In this document: positions 1 through 11,059 of the stretch, piece by piece
Layout: each line of letters starts with the position of its first letter
How positions within the stretch are numbered: position 1 is the first letter of the stretch
Source: G963702155 sp963702155
GTDB taxonomy: Bacteria > Pseudomonadota > Alphaproteobacteria > Micavibrionales > Micavibrionaceae
NCBI GenBank assembly: GCA_963702155.1
Contig: OY969717.1
Coordinates: 1,984,001 to 2,048,000 of the forward strand
DNA: 64,000 nucleotides
Reading direction: 5' to 3'
The notes under the pieces: model-generated
The model's input: only the letters and a program-made list of their open reading frames with translations
Database searches by the model: none
What the model was told of the DNA's origin: nothing
Made by a program: the position numbers and the translations under genes

Positions 1-1091
1 CCGGCGAGACAAACGCGCCTTTGATCGTATTGAACAACTGACGGCGTGAGCGATGCGGACGCATAACAACGGCATCACGCAGAAAGCTCTCATCAAAGGT
101 TTTGAGCGGCGGGTTATAGGCACCGACTTGCAGTCGCCATTTCCCGCCGGTATAGATCAGATACCCAGCGCAGCTGCCCAGCATGGATTCCAAAATGTCA
201 CGCGGATTATCATTGAGATCGACAACGCCATTGCATGTGTAGCGTTTTTCGGTGGCATCCAGCGTGGCAACGGTTTCATCGCAGATATTGGCAGCAGGCG
301 ATAAACGAATTCATATCGATCTCTTCGTGCTGGCACCCAAGACCAAAATCCGAGAGCAAATAATCCAGAACACACAGCGCGGCATTATCCGACCAAACGA
401 TAGTCATCAAGTGCGCGGATCATAGACCTTCCGTCCTTTAACGATGGCAGAGATGTTCGGCGTGCCGCTGGCATAGGCTTTATCGTCATAGCGCAGTTCC
501 GCGTGGATATAAGCCAGACCGCGCAGACGGTGCGCATTCGTCCACTCACCGCCAGAATTATCAATGAGCACCTGATCGGCCGTCTGATCACTTGCGCCCA
601 GATGCTTATAAATACTGGCATAGACGGTGCCATCACGTTTGTAAGGCTCGGATGTGGCCTCGCCGTTGCCATCCAGCGGCACTGTTTCATCATTGAAGAG
701 AATATCCTCAATGGATTCTCGACCTCATGGGCGGCCAGGACAATCACCCAATGCAGAATATCCAGCTTGTTATCGCCGCCGCTCGACCGGGCGGCTATGC
801 GTAAAGACCAGCGGGCCGGACACACGCACGTCGGCCATAAACAATCCGGTGCGCCGTAATTGGCTGGTTCACCATCTCTGTGCGGCCACGGCTGCCTGTT
901 GAAATGGATGTGACAGACGGCGCAGAAAACTTTGCCTGCTTGGGCTTCGGCGCGAAGATAGGCGCGGTAAAGGAAACAACCGCAGATCCGACAACCCCGC
1001 CAACAATGGCACCAATAATGCCGCCGCCGACAACGCCACTGACAAAATTGGAAGCCACAGCCCCCAGAACAACCGGAATGACCTGTGGCAT
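1..1091 (-). pseudogene. Tail tip / host-specificity protein, gpJ-like (partial, frameshifted)
   Basis: This is the N-terminal part of the central tail-tip protein that contacts the host, and it is cut by the window edge. The start at 1091 overlaps the stop of the upstream gene (TAATG). The first about 50 residues are a glycine-rich hydrophobic segment. They are followed by the PITAHRIVYG-type stretch, then LHWVIVLAAHEV, VPLDGNGE and NAHRLRGLAYIHAELRYD segments that typify gpJ N-termini of alphaproteobacterial phages. These pieces lie in different frames (795-1091, 407-682, 157-375 and others), so several single-base indels break the gene. Position downstream of the hub and peptidase-like genes fits. 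Confidence 0.75.
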
Positions 1092-1516
1092 TATCCAATC
1101 CTCCAGGCGCGAACCGCTTGCAAAGCCGGAAAGCCAATCAAGCCTTTATAGCCAGGCGCAAAGATATGCTCCCCAGCGCGAATGCCCAGCGTATCGCCCC
1201 GACCAATATCAAACAGGCAGACATCGCCGCGCTGAGCTGTTAAGTGGCTGTATTTCTGGAATGTCATAATTTGGCAGCGACCGTATCGGCAATGCCCGAT
1301 ACACCGCCGGAGCGATTTAAGCAGCGCAAAGCCTGCGTTTGTGGTGTATACCCCCGGTATGGCCGCGCCAGATCCTGTCCCGTAATGGCCTGCACACAAT
1401 CCATGGCAAAGAGACAGCAATCATTCTCTCCCCATACAAAGGGCTTCGTGCGGGCAGCATCGATGTATCCTGGCCAGACGTTCTGGCCAGTCGGGATATC
1501 GTTTAATTTTTGACAT
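1091..1516 (-). pseudogene. DUF6950-type phage protein (hydrolase-like), frameshifted
   Basis: A protein of about 140 residues that starts MSKIKRYPDWPERLAGYI and contains FVWGENDCCLFAMDCV, the Cys-containing motif of DUF6950. This family is NlpC/P60-like by position and motif, but the enzymatic role is inferred. The C-terminal half (AQRGDVCLFDIGRGDTLGI up to RAWRIG) is in another frame from about 1420, so at least one indel is present. It sits between the hub protein and gpJ, where gene transfer agents carry a cell-wall peptidase (g14), so a tail-associated lysin is the likely job. Confidence 0.62.
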
Positions 1517-1518
1517 GA

Positions 1519-2096
1519 TTACTCCGGCGCTCGTGCCCCAGACGATTTGTTTGTCCTGAAGGCACGGCACGTATTCCAGCCCCTTATCGCCGGGGAAGCG
1601 TGATTGTTGATCGGCATCGGTGTAGCGACGGGTGCGTACTGCGCTCCAGATCCCGCAAGCGGCTCTCCGCTGTTAATGTGATGGTGGCCGTATCACCGCC
1701 ATCGGCAATTTCGGCTGTATCCATGCGCCCATCAAAAATCAGGAACGGGATCGGCAGATCAGCGTGGTAAAATCCTCATTGATAAAGCCCAGATACATTC
1801 GCGCTTTATGCCCTTGAATTGGAGCAGGTGCTGACCTTTGTGATCAGATCGGCGGGAATGCCGCTTAGCTGAAAGCTCGCTCCCGTGGCCTTTAATTCTG
1901 TGGTTTCCTCAACCGTACTGACCTTGCCGAGATTGCCTGCGCCGTACCAAATTTCACTATCCCATGTCAGCTGACCGATACCGCTCCATGCCCGGTCAAT
2001 CGTTTCACCAAAATCAAACTCAGCGAGGAGAATTGGGCGCACGACTTGCTTCTCCGTCTCGGCAGACAGAGTGTCATCAAGGCGTTTTTCAGACAT
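1519..2096 (-). pseudogene. DUF2163-like tail hub protein, frameshifted
   Basis: The N-terminus reads MSEKRLDDTL, then VVRPILLAEFDF, RAWSGIGQLTWD and FQLSGIPADLI. This matches the phage baseplate hub-like family next to DUF2163, in which the protein is loaded behind the tape measure and supports the tail tip. The family's C-terminal signature (QQSRFPGDKGLEYVP) is seen near 1560-1620 in a different frame, so one or more indels lie between about 1806 and 1640. The start ATG at 2096 directly follows the TAA of the preceding tail gene. Confidence 0.62.
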
Positions 2097-3068
2097 TTAA
2101 TTCAGGATTTGTTCAAAGCTCAGGGTGTAAGAAGATCGGTTCGGCGGGACGGTGCGGTTATCTCCGGCATCGTCCTGGGTTAGGCGCATCAAAACTTTAA
2201 TGCCGCCCAGCACAAGCGGTTGTTCGGTAACGATGGTTCGTAGTTTTGGCGCAATCGGACAAAGGCCAGACCTTCAATATCTGTGACCACATCTTCCAAA
2301 ATCAGATGCGCATGACCGAGGCGCGGCAAATGCTTTCTCCGGCAGGAATGACGGTGCAAACGGACGCAAGACCATTAATTTGCAACTACCGGTCACAGCC
2401 CTTTAATCAACGTTGGCTGACCTTCACCTTCAAAGAAAGCACCGCCAACCTGAACAGGCAGATCATCATGTTTTGCGTTTGCAGGCCATAAAGCCTTCTT
2501 CGATCGCAATCTCCAGCGCATCGCCATGCTCAAGCGTCAGGATAAAGCCTCTGATCTGTTTCAAAGGGGATGCCGACATTATCAGCCAGCAGCGTAAATC
2601 CGGCTTCGGTCAGCAAAATAACGCTCATCGTCAAAAACATCTGACGGCATCAAAACGCACTGCCAAAGAGCGCATTATCTTCGGTGCCAAGCGGCGGGCT
2701 TTCCTCTGATGGTTAGAAAGCCGTCATCATTGGTCTCATCGTCAAAATCATAATGATCATCAAAAAACGTCAGGCCGATTTCATCGGCATAAGCATCCAT
2801 ACTATCGTGACCGGCTCCGATACATTACGCCTGAAAATCCGGCACAGATATTTGACCAACTGCGCCTCTCAACTCTGCAATCAAAGCATCAAGTCGGCGC
2901 GCACGAGCATTCTCCAGCTCAAACGTAAACTCCGCCACCCAGCGCACGCCTTCACGTTCCAGCACATCAAACTGGCCGGTGAGCGTGGAGACAAACCGTG
3001 TCGATCTGGGTGCCTGATATAAAAGTTCTGGCTGTTCGGATATATGCCTTCCGGCCAGATCAAGTCAT
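2097..3068 (-). pseudogene. Distal tail protein, second of two paralogues, frameshifted
   Basis: The start ATG at 3068 overlaps the stop of the upstream tail gene (ATGA). Pieced across frames it carries WPEGIYP, an STLTGQFDVLEREGVRWVAE-like segment and LRGAVGQ near the N-terminus. It ends QDDAGDNRTVPPNRSSYTLS before the TAA at 2097. These mirror segments of the gene upstream, so the two are tandem paralogues. The reading frame changes many times between 3000 and 2260. A structural tail role is inferred from position between the tape measure and the hub. Confidence 0.5.
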
Positions 3069-3672
3069 TGCGGCAACACCTCAATCAATTCCAATTCAAA
3101 ACTGCTTAGGCGGCGGTTGTCGGTCGCATTTTCTGCCGCATCATCATCCACCAGGCGCATGCGAACACGGCAGTTATCCGTAATTAGCGGCCCGACCGTC
3201 ACCGCCTCACGCAAGCGCGGTGCAATCGCCACCAATGCCTCTCCGGTTTCGTCTGCATCTACATCCTGCAAGGTAATATGAGCTGCGCCCTGGTGAGGTC
3301 TGGATTAGATCTCCAGCCTTTAAAACGCCAACCGCATCCGGCGTGAAGCCGTTAATCGTAATTGTGTTTGCCAGTGCCGCTGACCAATTGCGGACTTCCG
3401 GCCAGAGATCCTTTTGCCGATGGTCTGCGAAAATCCGGCACAAACACATGCCCGACCGATCCACGCAAGGCCGCCAGCAAAGCATCAAGCCTGCGCGAGT
3501 CCAATTCCGCCCGCACCAGAGAGAGCTTTGTCACCCAGCGCGCCGCATCACGCTCCAGAACTTGGACTTGCCCTGTGAGCGGGTTTTCAAACTTGGTCGA
3601 GAGGGTGCGGATGTAAAAACTCTGCTCCCCTGGACGCAAATCCAAAGGCCAGTTGAGTTCGATATCTGCCAT
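3065..3672 (-). pseudogene. Distal tail protein, first of two paralogues, frameshifted
   Basis: About 200 residues. The start MADIELNWPLDLRPGEQ has a good ribosome site (GGAAACACCC) and lies 9 bp after the tape-measure stop. The first 100 residues are in one frame and include LTGQVQVLERDAARWVTKLS, RRLDALLAALRG and VFVPDF. The tail end (RVRMRLVDDDAAEN, SSFELELIEVLPQ) is in another, with at least two indels between about 3360 and 3270. The family is a conserved phage tail protein whose exact role I do not know. Confidence 0.58.
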
Positions 3673-3681
3673 GGGTGTTTC

Positions 3682-6119
3682 CTATTCAAACCTTGATCCG
3701 CGCCGTTGCCATGTGTCCACGGTGTTGCGGTGGGCGATTTGCGCTGATGTTTGGATGATGCCAGGGATCCGCGCGCTCAAAGCCTCATCAACGGCCTTTT
3801 TAACCATCTCAGATGTGGCGGATGGATTGCAGAATTTCTGGCATCAACCGTTACTGAGAAATAGTTGCCGCCGCATGTTACCAATGCAGATTCCACACCC
3901 AGACGACCAGACGACATGTGCGGTCAGCGGCAATACGGCTTCCGGCCCGGCTTCGCCCATCAACCCCATGCCATTGGCCATAGGAAAGATGGTGGGTTTG
4001 CCGACAATGCCGCCTTTGGCATAGGCCGTGATCTGCTGACCATTTCGAAAAGCGCCGCCATCAGCAAACAGACCGCCAAATAAAACTGCCGCCACCACTG
4101 ACCGCCGCTTGACCACCACCAAAAATATTACTGATCAGCGCCGCTTAAACCTTGCGCGAGTGGCCCTGTGATCTGGGTACGAACAAGCAGCCGCGCGACA
4201 TCCTCTAAAATGCTGTCGACCAGCTCTTTAAATTCAAACTTTCCGGTGGTGGTGGCTTTAACCAGCGCATCCTCCAAGCCCTTGCATGGCATTGGTCACC
4301 ACGCGCTCGACATTTGCCGCCATGTCGGTGGCTTCTTCGGCATATTTATCCAGCGCACGAATCGCGCCATCGAACCATTTATCACTGGCTGTCAACCAGC
4401 TCGTCATAAGCCTTCTTCCCGGCCGCTTCGAATTCTTCAAGACTGATGGCGCCTTCTTTCAGAAGCTCGTTTAGCTCCTCCATCCGCTCATTGTATTTAT
4501 CCTGCGCGGAGATATTCTCTTCGGTGATTTTCTTGATCTCTTCGATCAATTCCTTTTTGCGGCTGTTCGACCTCGTTCTTCTTCCTCTTTGGCATCGCGT
4601 CAGGCGGTAATACTCTTCGACCAGCCGCTGTATTTCCTCGCCCTCGCGCGTTTTCAGATCAACGCCTGCGGATTGCAGTTGGTTATAAAGCTCCTGCGTT
4701 TTTTCATCGCGGAGCAGTTGTTCGTTGCGGAATTTAAGCGCCTGTGTGACTTGCTCAATTTTCTGCGCTCTTTTTCCAGCTGTTTGATGATCTGCTTTTT
4801 CAGCCTTTGGTGGGGCCGCTTTTGGCATCCCGTTCCTGGCGGACGCGTTCTTGCGTTCTGCGCGCTTTGACCGGGCAATCTCTGCATCCCGCTGCAGTTT
4901 TTGGATCCGCTCTTCTTGCGCCCGCAGATGGCCTTATGGATTTCTCTGACGGGCCGAAATCAAGATGTGGCGACCAACTGCCGCGCATTATCGGCAATCG
5001 CCGCATCAACGGCATCGGCAAGGCGGGTAATGCCTTGTTGGGCCTTTCAACTCAACACCAGGCAGCAAGATTGATAATGCCGTAACCGCGCCATCATAAA
5101 TGGTTTCCAGTGATCGCAAAACGCCGCGCGCCAAACCAAGAATAGAGGTTTGCACAACCAGATAAGCAGCCTTGATAGCCACGCCCGGCAAAAAAGGCGG
5201 TTTTCTCGACAATGCCTGTGGCCTCGGCAAAGGCCATTTGTCCGGTGACGGCTTTGGACTGGCCACACCGATGCTGGTGGCCATGCCGGATGTCAGCTCA
5301 GCCAGAAAATCAATAATGCCGCTTTCGCCAATCGTGCGCGCCAGCTCGACCCAGGCATTATTCGAGCTTCGCCAAAGAACCGCTGATAGTACCGTCGAGT
5401 TTTGTAGCAGCGCCGTCATAGGATTCCAGAGCTTTCACTAGCGTGGTGGCAGAACATTTCTGCTGTGACTTCGCCGGAATTCACCATACGGCGGAAACCG
5501 CCCGCATGATAATCCAGCGGCTTTATCCAGCTCCTGCAACAGACCAGGCAGCGGTTCGACCACCTGATTAAGCTCCTCAGCGCGCAGCGTGCCGGAGCTT
5601 AAACCCTGTGACAGACCAAACAGAACGCGGTCAATATCGGCGCCGCCTGCGCCCAAGCTGCGGCGGCAGCATTCACCAGACCTTCGGAAAGCTGGTTGAC
5701 CTGTTCACGGTTCAAAATACCGCTGTTTTGCAAAACCAAAAGCCGCGCATAACCATCGCTCAGTGTTTCGATGCCGACATTCAGACTCATCGGCTTTGGT
5801 CTTTCAAATAGTCCTGCGTGTTCGCGTAATCTTCGGCGCTGTCCGGTTAAGAGAGCGCAGCCGGATATCCAGCTTTTCAAAGGTCTGAATATTGCGAAAG
5901 ATTGAGCTGGCCGATGCCGCCGCCGCAAAGGCCGGAACAAGCGTTGAGGTAATATTGCGCGCCATCCCGGCAAGCGCCTTATTGGTACGGCCAGCAGATT
6001 TGCGGATCTTCTTGAAATGCTTTCTCGCCCTTGTCACCGACCTTATCAAACTCGCGGCTGACTTTGACGCTGCCATCGACCTTAAGCCGTATGACGTAAT
6101 TGGACTGCCGATTAGCCAT
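3682..6119 (-). pseudogene. Tail tape measure protein, frameshifted
   Basis: About 810 codons from MANRQSNYVIRLKVDGS (6119) to the TAG at 3682. The tape-measure domain hallmark GLSQGLSSGTLRAEELNQVV is seen near 5590. A lysine/glutamate-rich coiled-coil stretch (EEIKKITEENISAQDKYNER) lies around 4500. The C-terminal FADGGAFRNGQQITAYAKGG and MGLMGEAGPEAVLPL, typical of tape-measure ends, lie near 4000. The protein sets tail length and is ejected with the DNA. The segments fall in all three frames, so about ten indels are needed. It is the longest structural gene, as expected. Confidence 0.82.
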
Positions 6120-6123
6120 GATT

Positions 6124-6450
6124 TACATGATCCTGTCAGTGTTTCGCTGGCTATAGCCTCCAGAATTCCGGCTTCACCTTCTTTCAAAAGCTCAGTTACA
6201 ATTTCGAGATCAAAGTCTCGTGCTTTGGCAATTTCTAAGGCGCGCGCTCATATCAATGCCCACGACTCTGCCGGATCGGCGCAAGACGGAGCTGGGATGT
6301 GCAGCTTTCCAAAATCTCCCAGGCTTGTTGTTCCTGTACGAGCGCGGTGCATATTTCTGATACGGGCATAGATTTTCAAAGGCGCAGGCAGATTCCTGCT
6401 CTTTGCAGTTTGCGCAATAAGACGGGCCGCCGCTTTTTTTAAAATGCCAT
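6124..6450 (-). pseudogene. Small tail-region protein with Cys cluster, frameshifted
   Basis: Begins at ATG 6450, but the first codons run into a stop unless one base in the A-run is restored. It then reads KKSGGPSYCANCKEQESACA, with a CxxC...C pattern that looks metal-binding. Further on, ALEIAKARDFDLEIVTELLK and GEAGILEAIASETLTG are in another frame. It lies between the tail chaperone and the tape measure, where lambda has gpT and other phages have small accessory tail proteins. I do not recognise the family with certainty. Confidence 0.42.
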
Positions 6451-6454
6451 TCGG

Positions 6455-6894
6455 TTAAATTGACGGATCCGCTCCTTGGCTTCGCCCAGCAAAAACACAT
6501 AGCGCGTGAAAAGCTGGAAAAAGCTTTCCGCAATATTCCGACACATCCATGACTTTGCGAATATTCTCTGGCGTAGGATCTGCAGGCGGCATTCTTCTCT
6601 TCATCCAAAACACCGCTCCCAGCCAACAATATGCGTGACGGCCAGATCCTTGATCAGATAATCAAGAAACAAGGCATTGCGCTCTTGCGGGTTACGCAGA
6701 TCAACCGGATGTTCGATCATAAATCCGGACTCCTCGACATCACGCAATCCTTTCTCCAGATCGGCTATTTTCTTCTGCGCCGTCATCGTGGCAACGGAAT
6801 AGCCAAGCGTGGTTGAGCGGCTTGACGGTAACAGTAAAGCCCGTTGACGACCTCAATGCTGTAGGGCTCTGTGGGGCTGTTTTAAGGTGATCAT
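6455..6894 (-). pseudogene. Tail assembly chaperone-like protein, frameshifted
   Basis: Starts MITLKQP at 6894. The best-fitting segments are TGFTVTVKPLN, then KKIADLEKGLRDVEESGF, DLRNPQERNALFLDYLIKDL and TPENIRKVMDVSEYCGKLF, ending at the TAA at 6455. This resembles the tail-assembly chaperones that lie between tail tube and tape measure in alphaproteobacterial siphophages. At least three frames are used. A programmed lambda G/GT-type shift cannot be told from the general indel load here. Confidence 0.5.
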
Positions 6895-8174
6895 GATAAT
6901 CGCTCCCATCCAAATCATTGAGGAGCTTGACCGTGAGCATTTTGCCTTCCGTCGCGTTATAATGCGCCTTGAAAATCAAAGCTGGCTTGCACACCGCCTG
7001 GGCCATCGACCGAGAGCTTGGGTTTTGGCAGATACACTTCATGCGCCAATAATTTGCAGATTAGTCCGGCGTTCAGCGTATAGGAAAATTCCAAATCCAC
7101 AGGCGTTCCGCTAGAGGCCTTATCGACCAGCGTTGTATCGGCAAACCGCACTTCAATCGTCCCGCTTAAGCGCGGCAATCGTCGGATCCGCGCCATCAAT
7201 CAAACCGTCATCACGGATGGTTTCGATTTTCTCCAGATTGTTGGTGTAGGTGACCGATCCGGCAGTGAGGTTGCCGATATTTTGGCACACCGCCGCTTTT
7301 AATGCTGCCCTGAAATTGGCTAATCCGCTGAAAATGTCAGGGCTTGCGGTGTGCCGCCTTGGGTGGCGCTATAACGGTTTTCAGCCTGGGCAATGGCGTT
7401 AATCGTTGCCGCCGCCGCACCGGAGCGCTGAAAATCCAAAGCCAGTGGAATTCATCACCACGCCTGTATGCATAAAATAGGCAGGGACTTTCGGCATACC
7501 AACTTGAACCGAATAGCTGGGCAGCGTATCTTTGCCGGAAACAAATTCATGCTCCGTGCCACCGCCCTGCAATGTCTCCGATCCGACTTAGCGTGGCACG
7601 TCAGAGTCTTCAGCCAGAGTAAACGTATTTCCAGCTGTACCAGCGGTGTCGTGGGTAATCAGCAAACGCTGGGTTCCGGTCGGACGGCTGTATGTGGCAT
7701 CATCCACATCATTATCAGAAGAAGCATTGAGCTGAGCTGACGGCATTATTGACGGTTTCAATAACAGTGCCGCCGATTTCAATTTCATCACCTGCAGGCG
7801 ATCCGGCCACAAATGTAAATTCCACGCCGTTGATCGTGATGCGTATCATTAGCGGTGGGCTGGGTTGTGAAATCAATATATCCCGTTGCCGCAACATCGC
7901 CGGAGGTCGGATCACCAAAGAGGCCGGTCAGCCAAAACCCTAAATAACGCGGATCAACCGGAACCGAAATATCGCCTTCATCATTGATCACATCCCGAAG
8001 CGGTTGCAGAGGATCACGGCCATAACCAAGGACAGCATCCTCAATCAAGCCTTGTTCACTGCTCAAATCCGAGCTGTTAAAGGGCATCTGATAATAGTTG
8101 CCGCTGGGTTGCTCTCCATAGGTGGTTTCACGCTTTAAGAGCAAAGAGGCGTTTGAGCCATATGCGCGTGCCAT
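6895..8174 (-). pseudogene. Phage tail tube protein, frameshifted
   Basis: The start at 8174 follows a good ribosome site (GGAGAAAAACC). The first about 90 residues (ARAYGSNASLLLKRETTYGE, GYGRDPLQPLRDVINDEGDI, VPVDPRYLGFWLTGLFGDP) are the N-terminus of the major tail tube family. Later frames hold ITINGVEFTFVAGSP and IGGTVIETVNNAV, then LSGTIEVRFADTTLVDKA and VDLEFSYTL, ending NATEGKMLTVKLLNDLDGS. About 425 codons is long for a tube subunit, and the extra length includes the ITINGVEF domain. The exact end is uncertain because of frameshifts. Confidence 0.72.
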
Positions 8175-8256
8175 GGTTTTTCTCCTTTGTTGGTGGGGTT
8201 AAAAAAGGGACCGCAAAAATGCGGCCCCAAGGTAGGTTGCAGGGAAACTAATAATC

Positions 8257-8691
8257 TTATGAAAGCGGTGTCGGTGCTTCGTAATCCATAACAATGCTCA
8301 TCACGCCGGATTTAACGGCGTGAGAGCCTGGAATAATTTCAATGCTGACATCGGGGCGCGAATAAGTCATACCAAAAATCAGGCCACTTAACGTGGGATT
8401 GGCAATCAACACCGCACCAATTTCAGCAACCAGATCGTCAAATTTTTCATCGCGGGTATTTTGCCGCCCTTCGGCCACATAAATCTCAATTTCAACTTCA
8501 TGCTCGTAATAGGCATTACCAAAACCGCCCAGCGCTTCATCCGGAAGGCCAGGATTGCCGTCACGTAAAACCAGCAACCCATCGGCAGGGATTTTCTCAG
8601 GCACGGAGGCATTGCGCTCAAACTTTGCCGTGGTGCCCGCATCCAACAATGCCGCAAGGCTCTGCAGGATCGTTTCAGATTTGCTGGTCAT
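8257..8691 (-). CDS. Tail terminator-like protein
   Basis: An unbroken frame of 144 codons if started at MTSKSETILQSLAALLDA (8691). An upstream in-frame extension to 8772 reads through what should be the end of the previous gene. Pattern: N-terminal helix, then EYYEHEVEIEIYVAEGRQ-like beta strands and VMDYEAPTPLS at the end, as in small phage minor tail or tail-terminator proteins. It sits between the DUF6441 and tail-tube genes, where lambda gpU lies. It is one of the few intact structural genes. Function is inferred from size and position. Confidence 0.55.
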   Translation of the reverse strand: MTSKSETILQSLAALLDAGTTAKFERNASVPEKIPADGLLVLRDGNPGLPDEALGGFGNAYYEHEVEIEIYVAEGRQNTRDEKFDDLVAEIGAVLIANPTLSGLIFGMTYSRPDVSIEIIPGSHAVKSGVMSIVMDYEAPTPLS

Positions 8692-9330
8692 TTGTACTGT
8701 TCTCACCATCAAATCGATATGATTAATGCCCCAACGATCGGCGATTTTTTGCACATCCAGTTTTTTCGGCATTTTGGCTGTAGGGAATGAGAATAAACAT
8801 CACCACGGTGGTCAGGCCGCGTGCCGGTTTTAAGGACGCTGGCTGGCTTTCCGAAACCCTCTGAAATTCACCTGTTTTGCGGCTATAAGAAGCGCGGCGA
8901 TCATCGGCCACCAAAAAGGCAGTGCCGCTCTGTTGCTGCGGACAAACCGCAGATCCCTTTTGTTCAATCATACAAATCCGGTGTTGGCTTTCGCCGATTG
9001 ATACGCTTGGGCGCATTCTGTGTAGGAATGGCCAGATAGCGTACCCTTCGGCGCGTTTATCGCAACGCCTTGGTCAAAGGACTCAATAATCTCCGGCGCG
9101 CGCGAATAAACAAAGCCTATTATATCGACACCGTTATCATCATAAAATTTTGGATCGCCATGTGCGCGACAAACGCACACCCAAACCGCATCCAGTTACA
9201 TCTTGCGCAGATCATCCTTTAAGCCCGTTAGTCGCATCCTTGGTGCTTTTGTGGCAATCGTCCTGATAAACTCTGTCTCTGTTTTTAAGCGTAAGCGCAT
9301 ATCGCCAATTGTTTTTGCATCAAGTCTCAT
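8692..9330 (-). pseudogene. DUF6441 phage protein, frameshifted
   Basis: Starts MRLDAKTIGDMRLRLK (9330) just after the stop of the head-tail gene. Fragments RAPEIIESFDQGVAI, then APKRINR- and RASYSRKTGEF-like stretches, GLTTVVMFILIP and KKLDVQKIADRWG fit the DUF6441 family. This is a tail-completion-like protein always found between head-tail joining and tail-terminator genes in alphaproteobacterial prophages. Reading needs at least four frame changes. An apparent TAA near 9195 may be a product of an indel rather than a substitution. Confidence 0.52.
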
Positions 9331-9333
9331 ATT

Positions 9334-9637
9334 TTACGTGTATCCAAAATCCAGACCAAGGAATCTGACATCTTCAATGCGTGGCTCAGTCTGAATGAGA
9401 TATGTTACGCCGTTAATTTCGAGCCGATCATTTTCCAGCGGCGTGAATATTTCAGAGCGACGCAGCTCAAAGAATAAGCTGTCCATGACAATTTGCGTTT
9501 CCCCAAGATCGAGGAGAGAATCTCCCCGTCTTGGAAGAACGCGCACAGAATACCGGATAGCCTACTTGCGGCACATAGGATGCATCAAGGCCGAACTCCG
9601 CAAAGACCGTATCTATGGTCTCTGCAAAGTTGCTCAT
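9334..9637 (-). pseudogene. Head-tail joining protein, frameshifted
   Basis: About 100 residues. It starts MSNFAETIDTVFAEFGLDAS at 9637. After one frame change near 9550 it continues RVLPRRGDSLLDLGETQIV, FFELRRSEIFTPLENDRLEI and VTYLIQTEPRIED. Size, beta-rich C-terminal half and location between head and tail modules suggest the gpFII type connector that completes the head for tail attachment. Confidence 0.55.
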
Positions 9638-9646
9638 GCTTCGGCC

Positions 9647-10057
9647 TCATTGGATAGCTTCTGCGGCCAGAGCTTCGGCTTCTTCTTTGGGAAGCGGCTC
9701 TTCCGTCAAAACTGCTGCCATCAGGATCAATCACATCGTACTTGCCAAAATGGCGATGCTTGATGCTGTATTCACCAGCGGCAGGAGGATCAGGATTTGG
9801 ATCCGGCTCTTTTGTTTTGGCTTTTTTTGCATCAACTTCCTCCAGCGTATCCCACCATGATTTAGGTATATCGCCTTCAGCAGATTCCGATGGTCTCGCC
9901 CTGCTTGAACTCCACCGTATCGAGCACGGCATAAAGACTTGCCCTTTCTCGTGGTGAAGAACGTGAGCGCGGGCATCGCTTGCGTCTTGTTCAGCTCCAA
10001 AACAAAACCGGGACCAAATCTTACCTTGGCTCCGGTCACCATATATTGTTTCGTCAT
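9647..10057 (-). pseudogene. Small head-region protein, frameshifted
   Basis: The N-terminus MTKQYMVTGAKVRFGPGFVL (10057) is followed in other frames by SAEGDIPKSWWDTLEEVDAK and KEPDPNPDPPAAGEYSIKHR, then LTEEPLPKEEAEALAAEAIQ up to the TGA at 9647. An acidic/proline-rich linker separates two short folded parts. It lies directly after the capsid gene. I do not recognise the family, and a head or connector accessory role is inferred from position only. Confidence 0.45.
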
Positions 10058-10070
10058 GTTTTATCCTCCT

Positions 10071-11019
10071 CTATACCAGCTGTGCCATGCAGGCTTGTTG
10101 CCAGAAGCCATAACCCACGTTGCGCCATGTATCGACACCGTAGCGGTGTTTGTCTTCCTCAAACTCCAGCTCGGAGCCTTCGGCGATGGCTTTCAGCATG
10201 ACGGCTTCTTCCTCCTGACGGATCAGCGGTTTTACCGATCCATCAGTGCGGAAGACAGCAAACTTGTCCGTCCATGGCAAGCGCGGGTTTTGCGCAACCG
10301 AGAGCGTGACCTCATCCATGACCTGAACGATGTTGGTCTGGCCATGCGTGATGACCGGAGCCGCCGTTGCCGCCTTAGCCACATGCCACATTGTTGTTGG
10401 CACCATGACAAGGAAGGAACGCGCGTTTTCGTTCATCGGCTCGCCCTGATCATCCTTCAGCGAGTAAAGCTGCTGAATCACTTGCAGGATGGAAAGCTGC
10501 AGCTCTTCCACCGATGGAACGGTGGTGGAGCCATGGACTTCCGTTGGCAGAGCCAGAGATATCGATTGAGAGTTTATTGCTCTGCGCACCGCTATCGCCT
10601 TCGGTGTGATCAGTATCAAAGAAATACTGGCCATCGTAACAGATCTGGATTTCTGCATTGATGATCAGCTCAGAGAGCAGCTTTGCCCAGTGCGCATTGG
10701 TGCGATCGGCCAGCTCATCAACACGAACCATGACCTGCCCCGTTTTGTCGCGGCGCAACTCGCGCACGAGCAATTCCAGCGTGGCTTCAAAATGCTTGTT
10801 TTCGATGGTGATGCCGTTTTCACGGAATCCTTTGGCTTGGCGACCACCAATCCATTCCCGCATAACAGGAACCTGACCGAGCCATTTATAGGTCTCGGAT
10901 TCCTGATCTGATGAAAAGTAATTGGACAGCGCATTCACCCATTCAAGACCGGGGTTTTGCTCCAGCCGTTGATAAAAGCGCCCGATAATGGCGCGTGAAG
11001 ATAATCCTTTTGCGGACAT
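10071..11019 (-). pseudogene. Major capsid protein, Mu gpT-like, one frameshift
   Basis: About 316 codons. The first frame (11019 to about 10560) carries YKWLGQVPVMREWIGGRQ, ENKHFEATLELLVRELRRD and QICYDGQYFFDTDH, the signature of the Mu-type major head subunit family (gpT). The second frame (to 10071) gives SVEELQLSILQVIQQLYSL, SFLVMVPTTMWHVAKAAT and LPWTDKFAVFRT. The break is in the TCTCTGGCTCTG stretch near 10556, where one extra G explains the shift. A gpT-type capsid beside a lambda-type terminase and portal marks the head module as mosaic. Confidence 0.82.
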
Positions 11020-11059
11020 GATAGTTTCCTTTTCTGTTTGAGGGATTTAACGAGAGTAA

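Noticed and set aside
5892..6371. Plus-strand open frame of 159 codons
   Set aside because: Antisense to the tape measure and tail genes; an artefact of high GC.
6124..6894. Programmed ribosomal frameshift in the tail chaperone genes
   Set aside because: Such shifts exist in lambda-like phages, but here neighbouring genes are equally frameshifted, so no special slippery site can be claimed.
9939..10661. Plus-strand open frame of 240 codons
   Set aside because: Antisense to the major capsid gene, with no ribosome site and no recognisable protein.
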